This document shows, one piece after another, positions 22,453-28,609 of a stretch of DNA of 28,696 nt (position 1 is its first letter; the number at the start of each line of letters is the position of its first letter). This DNA is from SIG459 sp045532145 (GTDB lineage: Bacteria > Bacillota > Clostridia > Oscillospirales > Oscillospiraceae), in the NCBI GenBank assembly GCA_045532145.1, contig JAZSFJ010000049.1:1-28696 (forward strand), written 5' to 3'. Under the pieces are notes generated by a model that made no database searches, was not told the DNA's origin, and saw nothing but the letters and a program-made list of their open reading frames with translations. The translations under genes were made by a program, and so were the position numbers.

Positions 22453-22701
22453 TCAAGGGCAGAAGTCAATGCTCATGTGTACAGGCTCGTCAATCTTCAT
22501 CCAATCGCTGTTTGCATATCCGCTTTTCTCCCAATCTTCAAGGCTATAAAGCTCTGCGTTATTAGGGTATTGAGTATAGCCACCGAAAGAACGCTTTTCC
22601 TCGTCTCTCGTCCGATGCCCCCACAATACGCAGGGCATTCCAAACTTCCACCGATATTCGGTGTGCTTAATGCTCACGGCTAAAAGGTTTCGTTCAGCCA
22701 T
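22453..22701 (-). CDS. Hypothetical protein (82 aa)
   Basis: I use ATG 22701 (AERNLLAVSIKHTEYRWKFG) with GGAGGTGAGGGCG upstream; the longer frame covers the previous micro-gene. The protein is soluble, aromatic-rich and beta-like at the start (MPCVLWGHRTRDEEKRSFGG) and later contains LYSLEDWEKSGYANSDWMK. No TM segment or metal site is clear. It overlaps the 50-aa membrane protein by 8 bases. A 51-base gap follows. Family not recognised. Confidence 0.65.
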   Translation of the reverse strand: MAERNLLAVSIKHTEYRWKFGMPCVLWGHRTRDEEKRSFGGYTQYPNNAELYSLEDWEKSGYANSDWMKIDEPVHMSIDFCP

Positions 22702-22846
22702 CGCCCTCACCTCCACAACAGCAGCAATGGCGGGGCGCAGGCTCTTCCACGGAAAATGTATAACCTGCAAGCAGGCCGAAGCCAAAGGCAATCATCATAA
22801 GCAAAACGATTGCTATTCTCATGTAGATTTTATCTTTTTTTGTCAT
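22694..22846 (-). CDS. Micro membrane protein with Cys cluster (50 aa)
   Basis: One TM helix (about 10-30: RIAIVLLMMIAFGFGLLAGY) after a basic start (MTKKDK), then a short tail with four consecutive Cys (HCCCCGGEGDG). The start overlaps the stop of the SplB-like radical SAM gene (TGATG), so it is coupled to it. The Cys cluster could bind a metal or be lipidated or disulfide-linked; no lipobox is present. Function unknown. Confidence 0.6.
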   Translation of the reverse strand: MTKKDKIYMRIAIVLLMMIAFGFGLLAGYTFSVEEPAPRHCCCCGGEGDG

Positions 22847-23544
22847 CAGCCCTCACCGCCTTTCTCCATTTCCGCCCGCAGGCTCTCCTTTATGTAGTAG
22901 TCCAGTCTGCGGGACTTGCACAGCGCCTCCGCTTTCTCTCCGAACTGCTTCCAGTCAATGTCGGATGGCCAATAATTCAGCTTGCCAATCTTCACCTTAT
23001 CCACGATGTCATGACATTCTTCTATGGCTTCCAAAACCGCATCAGCATTAACAACAGGTTCAAACGATACCCAAGTCTTAATGCCCAGCATCTTTGCAGA
23101 ATACACATCCGCCCATCTGTCGCTCGGTTCATATATGCCATGCGGCGAACCATCGTATGTGATTCCGTACCAGTCGTTTTCATCCAGCAAATCAAAGTCA
23201 CGGCTGCCGTTTCCCTTGGTGAGTATCTGGACGTGATTGCCGCTCTCTTTGATAGCCTTGATAACCTCTCTCGTTGCAGTGGTGTCATACCCTGTCGGAT
23301 AGGGGTCACAGGTAAAACACAGATGGACGGTCTTTCCAGTCATCTGCTCCTGCTCCAACTGCCGCTTTACAGCTTCCACAATGCCCTCTCTTGGGGCAAC
23401 ATTGCTGTAGAACTTTTCTCTGTCCCTACGCAGAACATTGGGGGCAAAGCAGTAATAGCAACGGTGCGGACATCCTGTGTAGATATTTACGGCATAATCG
23501 CCGTACTCCTTGGCTTTGCCTTTCGGCTCGTATATCGGCTTCAT
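22846..23544 (-). CDS. Radical SAM enzyme, SplB-like (232 aa)
   Basis: The cluster motif C25-x3-C29-x2-C32 is in NIYTGCPHRCYYCFAPNV. The downstream barrel shows CFTCDPYPTGYDTTATREVI, then VQILTKGNGSRDFDLL and later KTWVSFEPVVNADAVLEAIE. This is the layout of the COG1533/SplB-like group related to spore photoproduct lyase, but at 232 residues it is shorter than SplB and lacks an obvious extra domain. Members of this phage subgroup have no established substrate. The gene starts at an ATGA overlap with a 17-aa micro-ORF and ends at a TGATG overlap with a micro membrane protein. Confidence 0.88.
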   Translation of the reverse strand: MKPIYEPKGKAKEYGDYAVNIYTGCPHRCYYCFAPNVLRRDREKFYSNVAPREGIVEAVKRQLEQEQMTGKTVHLCFTCDPYPTGYDTTATREVIKAIKESGNHVQILTKGNGSRDFDLLDENDWYGITYDGSPHGIYEPSDRWADVYSAKMLGIKTWVSFEPVVNADAVLEAIEECHDIVDKVKIGKLNYWPSDIDWKQFGEKAEALCKSRRLDYYIKESLRAEMEKGGEG

Positions 23545-23594
23545 GCGCCCTCACCGCCTTTCAAGAGTTCGGGGTTGTCCATGTGTTCACGCAT
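23541..23594 (-). CDS. 17-aa micro-ORF coupled to radical SAM gene
   Basis: MREHMDNPELLKGGEGA has an excellent ribosome site (GAGGAGGAATAACA then ATG) and its stop overlaps the radical SAM start (ATGA). It is likely a translation-coupling leader, since its own coding sequence supplies the purine-rich region of the enzyme gene. A functional peptide cannot be excluded. Confidence 0.45.
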   Translation of the reverse strand: MREHMDNPELLKGGEGA

Positions 23595-23608
23595 TGTTAT
23601 TCCTCCTC

Positions 23609-23707
23609 TCACACCGCCACAAGGCTCTCAAGCTGAGCCATTCTTATGATTTCTCTAAAGTAGTCGCCCCAGATGGGGGAGAATATATCTGTCTGTGCCC
23701 TTTTCAT
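23609..23707 (-). CDS. Small protein (32 aa) between Dam and radical SAM
   Basis: A 32-residue product beginning MKRAQTDIFSPIWGDYFREI, with an amphipathic helical end (RMAQLESLVAV). It starts at an ATGA overlap with the Dam gene and has GAGGAGGCGAAGGCACA upstream, so translation is credible. There is no TM segment. Function unknown. Confidence 0.5.
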   Translation of the reverse strand: MKRAQTDIFSPIWGDYFREIIRMAQLESLVAV

Positions 23708-24522
23708 TGTGCCTTCGCCTCCTCGAACAGGCTGATTTGCTCCATCGGCTCAAAGTTCATCCAAAGAACTTCCTTGCGCTTTGTAGCTGTCTGCGCGTAG
23801 GTAGTAATCTCTTTCCGGTACCAGCCCCGCAGAGCATCGTTATACATACAGCTGTCGTATCCACTAAGCAGCACCGGCCCCTTGTGCGCCTTGAGCGCTG
23901 CCAGCAAGTCCTCGTGGTCTCCATCTGACATTTCGCATTTGTACTGTTTCCCATGTCTGGTGGAAAGCAAATAGGGTGGGTCTGCGTATATCAGAACATT
24001 GGGAAAATTAAACCGGTTTATCAACTCCACAGCAGGGCGGTTTTCTATTTGTACACCGCGCAGCCGTTCAGCTGCTTCAAATATCCTCTCCGGCGTATTG
24101 CACCATTGAGATGCGGCATACGCGGCCTCGCGCCCCTGCACATCATTTTTCCAGCCAACCTTTTCTCCGGTTGTCCTGAAACCATGACCCATCATCATGC
24201 GGACATACAGGTCTACTGCGCGCTGGAAGCTATCAGTCTCGGTATATTGGTTTTCCCACGCCGTTTCGTACACGCTGCGCGCATACGGCGTCCAGTAAAC
24301 CGCTTTTGCCAAACGCTCCGGGTCTGAACGAATATAGCTAAACAGATTAACTATGTCCCCATCCAAATCATTGACGGTCTCAATCGCGCTGCGCTCCTTG
24401 GTAAACAGCACAGCACCGGAGCCGAAAAAGGGTTCGAGATAGCTGTGGTGCTCGGGGAAGTGGTTTATAATCCATTTGGCAATAGCCCACTTTGCCCCGG
24501 GGTACTTGATTACAGAGTTCAC
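23704..24522 (-). CDS. DNA adenine methyltransferase, Dam/D12 class (272 aa)
   Basis: Starts at GTG 24522 after GGAGGGGGTGAGGGA. The N-terminal IKYPGAKWAIAKWI and YLEPFFGSGAVLF (FFGSG at 32-36) bind S-adenosylmethionine. DPPY at 181-184 (LIYADPPYLLSTRHG) is the catalytic motif of N6-adenine methylases of the D12 type. The length of 272 residues is normal. In a phage without a visible restriction gene, the likely job is to protect its DNA from host restriction or to mark it for packaging or replication control. The recognition sequence cannot be read from the protein. Confidence 0.92.
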   Translation of the reverse strand: MNSVIKYPGAKWAIAKWIINHFPEHHSYLEPFFGSGAVLFTKERSAIETVNDLDGDIVNLFSYIRSDPERLAKAVYWTPYARSVYETAWENQYTETDSFQRAVDLYVRMMMGHGFRTTGEKVGWKNDVQGREAAYAASQWCNTPERIFEAAERLRGVQIENRPAVELINRFNFPNVLIYADPPYLLSTRHGKQYKCEMSDGDHEDLLAALKAHKGPVLLSGYDSCMYNDALRGWYRKEITTYAQTATKRKEVLWMNFEPMEQISLFEEAKAQ

Positions 24523-24599
24523 TCCCTCACCCCCTCCATTTTCAGCAGGCGCTCAACGGCTGACCAGTCTATTTTTGTGATATCTCCGAGGTGCTTCAC
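24519..24599 (-). CDS. 26-codon ORF resembling a fragment of a C5 cytosine methyltransferase
   Basis: Starts at GTG 24599 and ends at TGA 24519, with GTGA overlaps to both neighbours. The part HLGDITKIDWSAVE strongly recalls the segment just before the PCQ motif of phage DNA cytosine C5-methyltransferases. After this match the sequence turns into RLLKMEGVRE and stops, so no catalytic motif is present. It may be the remnant of a deleted methylase gene fused to new downstream sequence, or a working micro-gene. Similarity is from memory of the family and covers only about 14 residues. Confidence 0.4.
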   Translation of the reverse strand: MKHLGDITKIDWSAVERLLKMEGVRE

Positions 24600-24796
24600 C
24601 CGCTCACCCTCTCCCTCAATCTCTCGATCTTGGCATCCATAGCCTCGCAAACTTCGTCGTTTATGCCGAATATGAGCCTTAGCTGCTCAAGCATAATAGT
24701 GGCGTCCGCAACTTCCTCGATGATTGAGGGCAGTGCATCCTCCAGACGGTCAGGGTCCCGCATAAACTTGGTCAATGCTTTTATTACCTCGCTCAT
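24596..24796 (-). CDS. MazG-like pyrophosphohydrolase, C-terminal part after an in-frame stop (66 aa)
   Basis: The 66 residues from ATG 24796 (SEVIKALTKFMRDPDRLEDA, later EEVADATIMLEQLRLIFG) match the all-alpha NTP pyrophosphohydrolase (MazG-like) fold, with ExxD in EEVAD. The family needs an EExxE motif about 12-28 residues earlier; the bases for it (IEEMSE) are in frame, but the ATG falls in its middle. Directly upstream in the same frame is TGA 24812-24814 and before it a 26-codon piece with its own ribosome site. As drawn, the product would lack the first two metal-binding glutamates. It is either a disrupted gene, a readthrough product, or starts at a rare codon (ATT at 24805). Confidence 0.65.
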   Translation of the reverse strand: MSEVIKALTKFMRDPDRLEDALPSIIEEVADATIMLEQLRLIFGINDEVCEAMDAKIERLRERVSG

Positions 24797-24811
24797 CTCC
24801 TCAATGGCAAC

Positions 24812-24892
24812 TCAAAGTTGCATTGGTGTTCCCCATTTGCCGATAGCCGCGTCATAGACCTCATAGCGGTCTCCAAAGTCGAATTTGCTCAT
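24812..24892 (-). pseudogene. N-terminal piece of the MazG-like gene (26 aa), ended by TGA
   Basis: ATG 24892 has a good site (GGAGGGCAGAAC) and overlaps the previous stop (ATGA). The piece reads MSKFDFGDRYEVYDAAIGKW then GTPMQL and TGA; without that stop it would continue as VAIEEMSEV into the MazG-like part in the same frame. The join resembles intact homologs of the type KWG-x-x-x-QL-x-x-AIEEMAEL, so a single nonsense codon appears to split one about 98-residue gene. Confidence 0.55.
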
Positions 24893-25443
24893 GTTCTGCC
24901 CTCCAGTAAATTCATGTCCATCTTGCCCGCCAACTGCTGCATAACGGCCTTCACATCCGCAGGCAGAGCCAGCAGCTCCCGCTCATGGGCGGCTCGGGCT
25001 TTGTAGCTCCTCTGGAAGTTGCTTGCCACAACGCTGGCAACGGTCTCCTCGTCCATCATTGCCCACTCCCTGAGCTGATTGGGTGAGCCCACAAGCCGCT
25101 TCACCACCGGAGGCAGCTTGTCGAACTCCTTCTGAGAGCCGTAGAGTCCGTTGCCTATGGCCTTGCGGACGTGCCCCCAAGCCTCCATCTCGGTCATCTC
25201 ATCGGGCGTCCGCAGCTTGATTATTGCCTCCTTAATAGCACCGATGTGAGGTGGAAAGCCCTTCTTGTCGTTGCAGATGTGGGCTTTCACCGCCATCGCC
25301 ACGACCTCCAGAGGCTCGTCGGCGAACATGGTGGCCCAGAGGTCAATCACGGCGTCGGCCTGCTGCTTTGTCATGCCCCTGTAGAAGTTGGGGTAAGCGG
25401 CCTGCAGCACCGTGAGAATGTCAAGAGTCTGCTCTCTGGTCAT
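24889..25443 (-). CDS. Replicative helicase loader / G40P-inhibitor-like protein (184 aa)
   Basis: I use ATG 25443 (TREQTLDILTVLQAAYPNFY), which overlaps the previous stop (ATGA); the longer frame only reads the other gene. The first about 70 residues (RGMTKQQADAVIDLWATMFA, GFPPHIGAIKEAI) match the loader/inhibitor family exemplified by SPP1 gp39-type proteins. The C-terminal half (MEAWGHVRKAIGNGLYGSQK, SVVASNFQRSYKARAAHE) is a conserved extension seen in clostridial phages. It would deliver the host or phage helicase to the origin next to the DnaD-like protein encoded upstream. Confidence 0.8.
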   Translation of the reverse strand: MTREQTLDILTVLQAAYPNFYRGMTKQQADAVIDLWATMFADEPLEVVAMAVKAHICNDKKGFPPHIGAIKEAIIKLRTPDEMTEMEAWGHVRKAIGNGLYGSQKEFDKLPPVVKRLVGSPNQLREWAMMDEETVASVVASNFQRSYKARAAHERELLALPADVKAVMQQLAGKMDMNLLEGRT

Positions 25444-26198
25444 CGTCTGCCGTCCTCTCTCATCTGGGCGAAGGTCACACCGCCGGTGCCTCTGCTGTTT
25501 CTCCCCCAGCCCTCCCGGGCGCATTTGCGGATGACAAGGTTCCAGTCGCTCCACTTGTTCTTGTTCTTGTTCGCCTGTGCGCTCTCGTCCACATACCTGA
25601 TGCAGCGCAGCAGCTCTTCGGGTCCAAGATCGTAAAGAAGCTTAGCGTGCTGCGCGTCTGTCAGCCTGACCCAGCCGTATTCGCCGTACTTGTGTTTGAC
25701 ATCTTTCGGGGATATGCGAGTCGCCGCAGACGGCTCCGGAGGAGCGCCTATACTCTCTATACTCCCCTTACCTACACTATCCTTATCTATACTATACTGT
25801 GGTTCCAGATGGTTGCCATTTGGTTGCCATTTGGTTGCCAAGTGGTTGCCAGAACCCTTTTCGGTGTAGGCGTTGTTGTCCTTAACCTCCAGTTTGGCAA
25901 GCTCTTCCTGATACTGCGTGGGGTTATATCTGTCCTTGCGCAGTGTGTTGTGCATACGCCAGTGCTTGATAACGATCACGCCTGTCTCAAAGCCTATGAT
26001 AAAGCGCTTCACAATGAGAAGCTTGAGGTCATCATCGCTTGCCCCTATCATGCGCTGAATGCGTCTGGGGTTATTGACAAAGCCGTCATCGTCGGCTCTC
26101 ATGTTCAGGTGAAAGTAAAGAGCCTGTGAGCTGAGAGGCATCTCAAGAAAGGCATCGCTGTCTATAATTTTCTGAGTAAACATTCGTCGCTCAGCCAT
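25440..26198 (-). CDS. DnaD-like replication initiator / replisome organiser (252 aa)
   Basis: ATG 26198 (AERRMFTQKIIDSDAFLEMP) has AGGGGGAAAAAATCAC upstream and is preferred to the longer frame. The N-terminal about 90 residues form a winged helix (SSQALYFHLNMRADDDGFV, RIQRMIGASDDDLKLLIVKR) of the phage replisome-organiser type. A low-complexity middle (about 115-165) contains GNHLATKWQPNGNHLEPQYS, encoded by the 11-bp iterons. The C-terminal region (WVRLTDAQHAKLLYDLGPEE, later WSDWNLVIRKCAREGW) corresponds to a DnaD-like helicase-interaction module. It probably binds the iterons and recruits the loader encoded downstream. Confidence 0.85.
   Translation of the reverse strand: MAERRMFTQKIIDSDAFLEMPLSSQALYFHLNMRADDDGFVNNPRRIQRMIGASDDDLKLLIVKRFIIGFETGVIVIKHWRMHNTLRKDRYNPTQYQEELAKLEVKDNNAYTEKGSGNHLATKWQPNGNHLEPQYSIDKDSVGKGSIESIGAPPEPSAATRISPKDVKHKYGEYGWVRLTDAQHAKLLYDLGPEELLRCIRYVDESAQANKNKNKWSDWNLVIRKCAREGWGRNSRGTGGVTFAQMREDGRR
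25757..25800. other. TATA-rich low-complexity tract beside the iterons
   Basis: Multiple TATACT/CTATAC units (for example CTATACTCTCTATACT and TCTATACTATACTG) occupy about 45 bases directly next to the iterons, inside the replication gene. On the coding strand they encode YSIDKDSVGKGSIESI. Base bias and position suit a DNA-unwinding element. Confidence 0.4.
25801..25856. repeat. 11-bp iterons, candidate replication origin
   Basis: GGTTGCCA occurs four times at an exact 11-bp period (25811, 25822, 25833, 25844), in the unit TGGTTGCCATT with small changes at the end, and a degenerate GGTTCCAG at 25801. GGTTC and GAACC bracket the array. Because 11 is not a multiple of three, each unit is read in a different frame, so protein-level selection does not explain the repeat. 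Iterons inside the initiator gene are known from lambda-type origins. Confidence 0.75.
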
Positions 26199-26478
26199 GT
26201 GATTTTTTCCCCCTGTTAAAGTCTTCCCGGGCGATTTCAATATCCTTTTCGATTATGTACTCGCCCTTGCCGCTTGAAAGCAGCTGTCCGAAGTACGAGA
26301 GGAAGAAGCGCTCAATGCCGCGAACCTCTTCATCGAGGCCCTTGTCCTCGATCCTGCGCTTTTTATTTTTCATCTGCTTCACCAGAAGCTTGCGGTGGTG
26401 GTCGGCGCTGCGCTTGAGAAGCTCCATGCGCAGCTGCTCCACGCCCAAATCGTGCAGTTCATACCCGATCCTTGCCAT
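26191..26478 (-). CDS. Helical protein of unknown function (95 aa)
   Basis: A 95-residue basic, helical protein (LGVEQLRMELLKRSADHHRK, KQMKNKKRRIEDKGLDEEVR, then GIERFFLSYFGQLL). No TM segment or metal motif. It overlaps the XRE-type gene upstream by 20 bases and the replication gene downstream by 8, as in a tightly coupled operon. A nucleic-acid-binding accessory role is possible from the charge, but no family is recognised. Confidence 0.65.
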   Translation of the reverse strand: MARIGYELHDLGVEQLRMELLKRSADHHRKLLVKQMKNKKRRIEDKGLDEEVRGIERFFLSYFGQLLSSGKGEYIIEKDIEIAREDFNRGKKSHG

Positions 26479-26710
26479 TTGTCTTGCCTCCCCTCGTGCC
26501 TATCATTTGATCAAGGGTAAGCCCAAGCCTCTCAGCTATAACCATAGCTGTGTAGAGGTTGGGCATCCCGCCCTTGTTTGTGTAGTAGTCATAGTTGTGA
26601 ATGGTAATGCCGCAGCGCCAGGCAAACTGCCTTTTGGTAAGTCCAAGCTGCTCCCTGAACGCTTCAAGCCTTGAGGCAAAGCGCCTCTGCACCTCTGCGT
26701 ATGTGCTCAT
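26459..26710 (-). CDS. XRE-type helix-turn-helix protein (83 aa)
   Basis: ATG 26710 overlaps the previous stop (ATGA) and has GGAGGGGCGAGGC upstream. Residues about 22-70 (LGLTKRQFAWRCGITIHNYD, then GGMPNLYTAMVIAERLGLTL) form a Cro/CI-type HTH with the usual layout of helices and the ending ERLGLTLDQMI. Only the DNA-binding part is present, so it is likely a small Cro-like regulator of the early operon. No operator can be assigned from the sequence. Confidence 0.82.
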   Translation of the reverse strand: MSTYAEVQRRFASRLEAFREQLGLTKRQFAWRCGITIHNYDYYTNKGGMPNLYTAMVIAERLGLTLDQMIGTRGGKTNGKDRV

Positions 26711-26898
26711 GCCTCGCCCCTCCATTTCCAGTTGGAGCAGCCGGTGTGAACCCGGTAGCAGCATATTCCGCCGTCAACAGCGCAGTAGCCCCTGCCGTCT
26801 CTGAGCAGATTGCCGCACTTGTTGCCAACGTGCGGAATATCCTCAATCGCTCTCCTGAGCTTGTTTTTCAGCTCCTGAAGTTCTTTTTCTGTTGTCAT
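26707..26898 (-). CDS. Small Cys-rich protein (63 aa)
   Basis: ATG 26898 is preceded by AGGGAGGCCTCGGATAC. A charged N-terminal helix (TEKELQELKNKLRRAIEDIP) leads to a C-terminal segment with several Cys (HVGNKCGNLLRDGRGYCAVD and then GGICCYRVHTGCSNW), which may bind zinc. The first 56 bases overlap the end of another Cys-rich gene in a different frame. The longer upstream frame is only a shadow of that gene. Confidence 0.6.
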   Translation of the reverse strand: MTTEKELQELKNKLRRAIEDIPHVGNKCGNLLRDGRGYCAVDGGICCYRVHTGCSNWKWRGEA

Positions 26899-27133
26899 GT
26901 ATCCGAGGCCTCCCTTCCTCACAAAATCCGTCAGGGGAGCAAATTCGCATCCCCTGCTTTCTGCACCGGATAAAGATGCCATCGGGACAGCAGGCGCTGC
27001 GGCAATCGCGGCAGACCGTCTGCGGGACCAGCTCCCGAAGCTTCTTAACTTCCATCTCAAGCTCCACCACCCTGCGGCGCAGGCCGCTGGCGGTGCTGAG
27101 GTCCTTGCTCCTCAGTTCATCGCTTTTTGCCAT
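26843..27133 (-). CDS. Coiled-coil + zinc-ribbon-like protein (96 aa)
   Basis: Residues about 18-36 are a coiled coil (LRRRVVELEMEVKKLRELVP). Residues 40-72 carry CRDCRSACC, RCRKQGMRICSPDGFC, a possible metal site ending in the DGFC-x-x-G motif common in small phage proteins. The last about 25 residues overlap the next gene and are Lys/Arg-rich. GAGGTGAGGT precedes the ATG. Function unknown; Cys pattern suggests a zinc-binding regulator or nuclease accessory. Confidence 0.65.
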   Translation of the reverse strand: MAKSDELRSKDLSTASGLRRRVVELEMEVKKLRELVPQTVCRDCRSACCPDGIFIRCRKQGMRICSPDGFCEEGRPRIHDNRKRTSGAEKQAQESD

Positions 27134-27473
27134 ACCTCACCTCGGTAAGCTGACAATAACGCTTGCTGAATGGCAGAAGCCTGTCCTTCCAGATGCGGCG
27201 AAGTGCGGCGTCCATCTTCTCCCTGCACCAGTCTGCTTCAGGCTTCCGTGCGTCAAGCGCATCTGCAAGCGTCTCTCCCAGCTCCTGTGCGGCGTTATGT
27301 ATTTTCTCCAGTCTTGCAGGGCCGAAGGTGTCCTTGCCCATAATGTCCGGGTCATGGAGCACCATGTGGTAGAGGTCGTTGTTGTATTGGATACCTACCT
27401 TAATGCCCTCGCTGAAGCAGTAGTCCCTCTCTGCCGCCATCTTGGCGAGGAGCGGATTCTTTTTCCCTTTCAT
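27117..27473 (-). CDS. Helical protein of unknown function (118 aa)
   Basis: A 118-residue basic helical protein (LLAKMAAERDYCFSEGIKVG, LEKIHNAAQELGETLADALD, then WCREKMDAALRRIWKD). It starts at an ATGA overlap with the winged-helix gene and ends 17 bases inside the next gene. I recognise the type as frequent in early regions of clostridial phages, but it has no assigned function. Confidence 0.65.
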   Translation of the reverse strand: MKGKKNPLLAKMAAERDYCFSEGIKVGIQYNNDLYHMVLHDPDIMGKDTFGPARLEKIHNAAQELGETLADALDARKPEADWCREKMDAALRRIWKDRLLPFSKRYCQLTEVRYGKKR

Positions 27474-27781
27474 AGCGCCACCTCCGTCTGGCCTATGCTC
27501 TTCATCTCCATCTCCATGTAAGCCTGTCTCAGATGTTTCTGGTGGGCAAGAATGCTCAGTGCCCTGCTTTTGTTTTCCCTGATCTGAGATAAAACTTCCG
27601 AGGGAGATGTAGCGATAAAGTATCCCTTGCCGCTCTGGTCGTTGATAATAAGGGCACCGCTGTTTCTGGCTCTCTCAATGTGCTCCCTTACGCTGCGGTC
27701 TCCCATCCCGGTGAGGGCGCAAAGCTGCGCCCTCGTCACGGCATTCTCCCTGCCGACACCGATGTAGCTGATAATATCCAT
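27470..27781 (-). CDS. Winged-helix DNA-binding protein (103 aa)
   Basis: Residues about 14-55 (AVTRAQLCALTGMGDRSVRE, HIERARNSGALIINDQSGKG, YFIA) are a winged helix with a clear recognition helix and a beta wing. The C-terminal part is a helix rich in charge (LSQIRENKSRALSILAHQKH). Such proteins are common beside recT in gut phages and may regulate the early operon or act in replication. The start has AAAGGGGCGCGGCT upstream. No operator can be assigned. Confidence 0.78.
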   Translation of the reverse strand: MDIISYIGVGRENAVTRAQLCALTGMGDRSVREHIERARNSGALIINDQSGKGYFIATSPSEVLSQIRENKSRALSILAHQKHLRQAYMEMEMKSIGQTEVAL

Positions 27782-27798
27782 AGCCGCGCCCCTTTCTC

Positions 27799-28608
27799 TT
27801 AACCCTCGGTACCCAGACCGATTACTTCTCCGGTCTCCTCGTCAACCTCATAATCTGCCTCGATAACAACATTGGGAACTGCGTACATATCTTCGGCGAT
27901 TTCGGTCTTCACGACCTCGTCCTGAGCAATGCCTCTCACGAAGTCGCTCTTGAGAGGGGCGTATTTGAGAACCTTCTTGAGAACGGTCTTTTTTGCCATC
28001 TCCTCAAAGTTCGTCTGCCAGGGGCCGTTGCCATATGCCTTGGAAAACTTCTTGGCGTGGGCGCGAACATCCTCCATGCTCATCACCTCGAAGCCGTAGC
28101 CGCCGTCCTTGGTGCGGAACACCGCGTAAACGTGGCTGGGATTGCCTCTGTCCTCCCTGGCGGGAATATGCTTCAGGGAAGGCTCAAGGCCGAAGGCGTA
28201 GGAGAATTCGTCATTCTCGTAAACCACCTGAGCCTGAATAACGCTCACTTCTCCGCTGCGGTATGCCAGATCGATGAGCCCTTTGTAGCCCAACTGGAAC
28301 TGGCACTCCATAACTCCGTGGTTGCGGAAGGGAATAAGATATGCCTGTCCCAGCGGGGTGTTGGGTTCAAGACCAAGCTGCGCTGCGGTCATCATTGCGC
28401 CGAGAAAGCTCTGAGGGGTCGTTTCGGCAAGCTTGGGGTTCGTGCTCAGCGCGGATAGCACAATTCTGGTGAATCGCTCGGGGGTGATCACGGAGGGAAG
28501 AGCCTTCTTGATCTCGGCCTCCATCTGCTTTATGTACTGCTGCAGTGTGGCTTTGCCCTTGGCTTCGGGCTTTTTGTTTGCTGTTGCAGCCTGAATTGCG
28601 TTTGACAT
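27799..28608 (-). CDS. recT: RecT single-strand annealing protein (269 aa)
   Basis: A 269-residue RecT-family protein: TLQQYIKQMEAEIKKALPSV, then TPERFTRIVLSALSTNPKLA, TPQSFLGAMMTAAQLGLEPN, and FRNHGVMECQFQLGYKGLID with the diagnostic CQF-x-x-GYKG core. It continues with ARAHAKKFSKAYG-like (RAHAKKFSKAYG) and WQTNFEEMAKKTVLKKVLKY, both typical. RecT anneals complementary strands during phage recombination and replication, normally with a paired exonuclease, which may be encoded to the right of the window. The ATG follows GAGGACGAATAAT. Confidence 0.95.
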   Translation of the reverse strand: MSNAIQAATANKKPEAKGKATLQQYIKQMEAEIKKALPSVITPERFTRIVLSALSTNPKLAETTPQSFLGAMMTAAQLGLEPNTPLGQAYLIPFRNHGVMECQFQLGYKGLIDLAYRSGEVSVIQAQVVYENDEFSYAFGLEPSLKHIPAREDRGNPSHVYAVFRTKDGGYGFEVMSMEDVRAHAKKFSKAYGNGPWQTNFEEMAKKTVLKKVLKYAPLKSDFVRGIAQDEVVKTEIAEDMYAVPNVVIEADYEVDEETGEVIGLGTEG

Positions 28609-28609
28609 A

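Noticed and set aside
24812..24814. Genome-wide TGA recoding
   Set aside because: Many genes here end at TGA in ATGA or GTGA overlaps (for example portal, Dam, XRE gene), so TGA is a normal stop; the MazG-like case is local.
25811..25854. CRISPR-like repeats
   Set aside because: The repeat unit is 8-11 bp with no spacers of CRISPR length and no cas genes; iterons explain it better.
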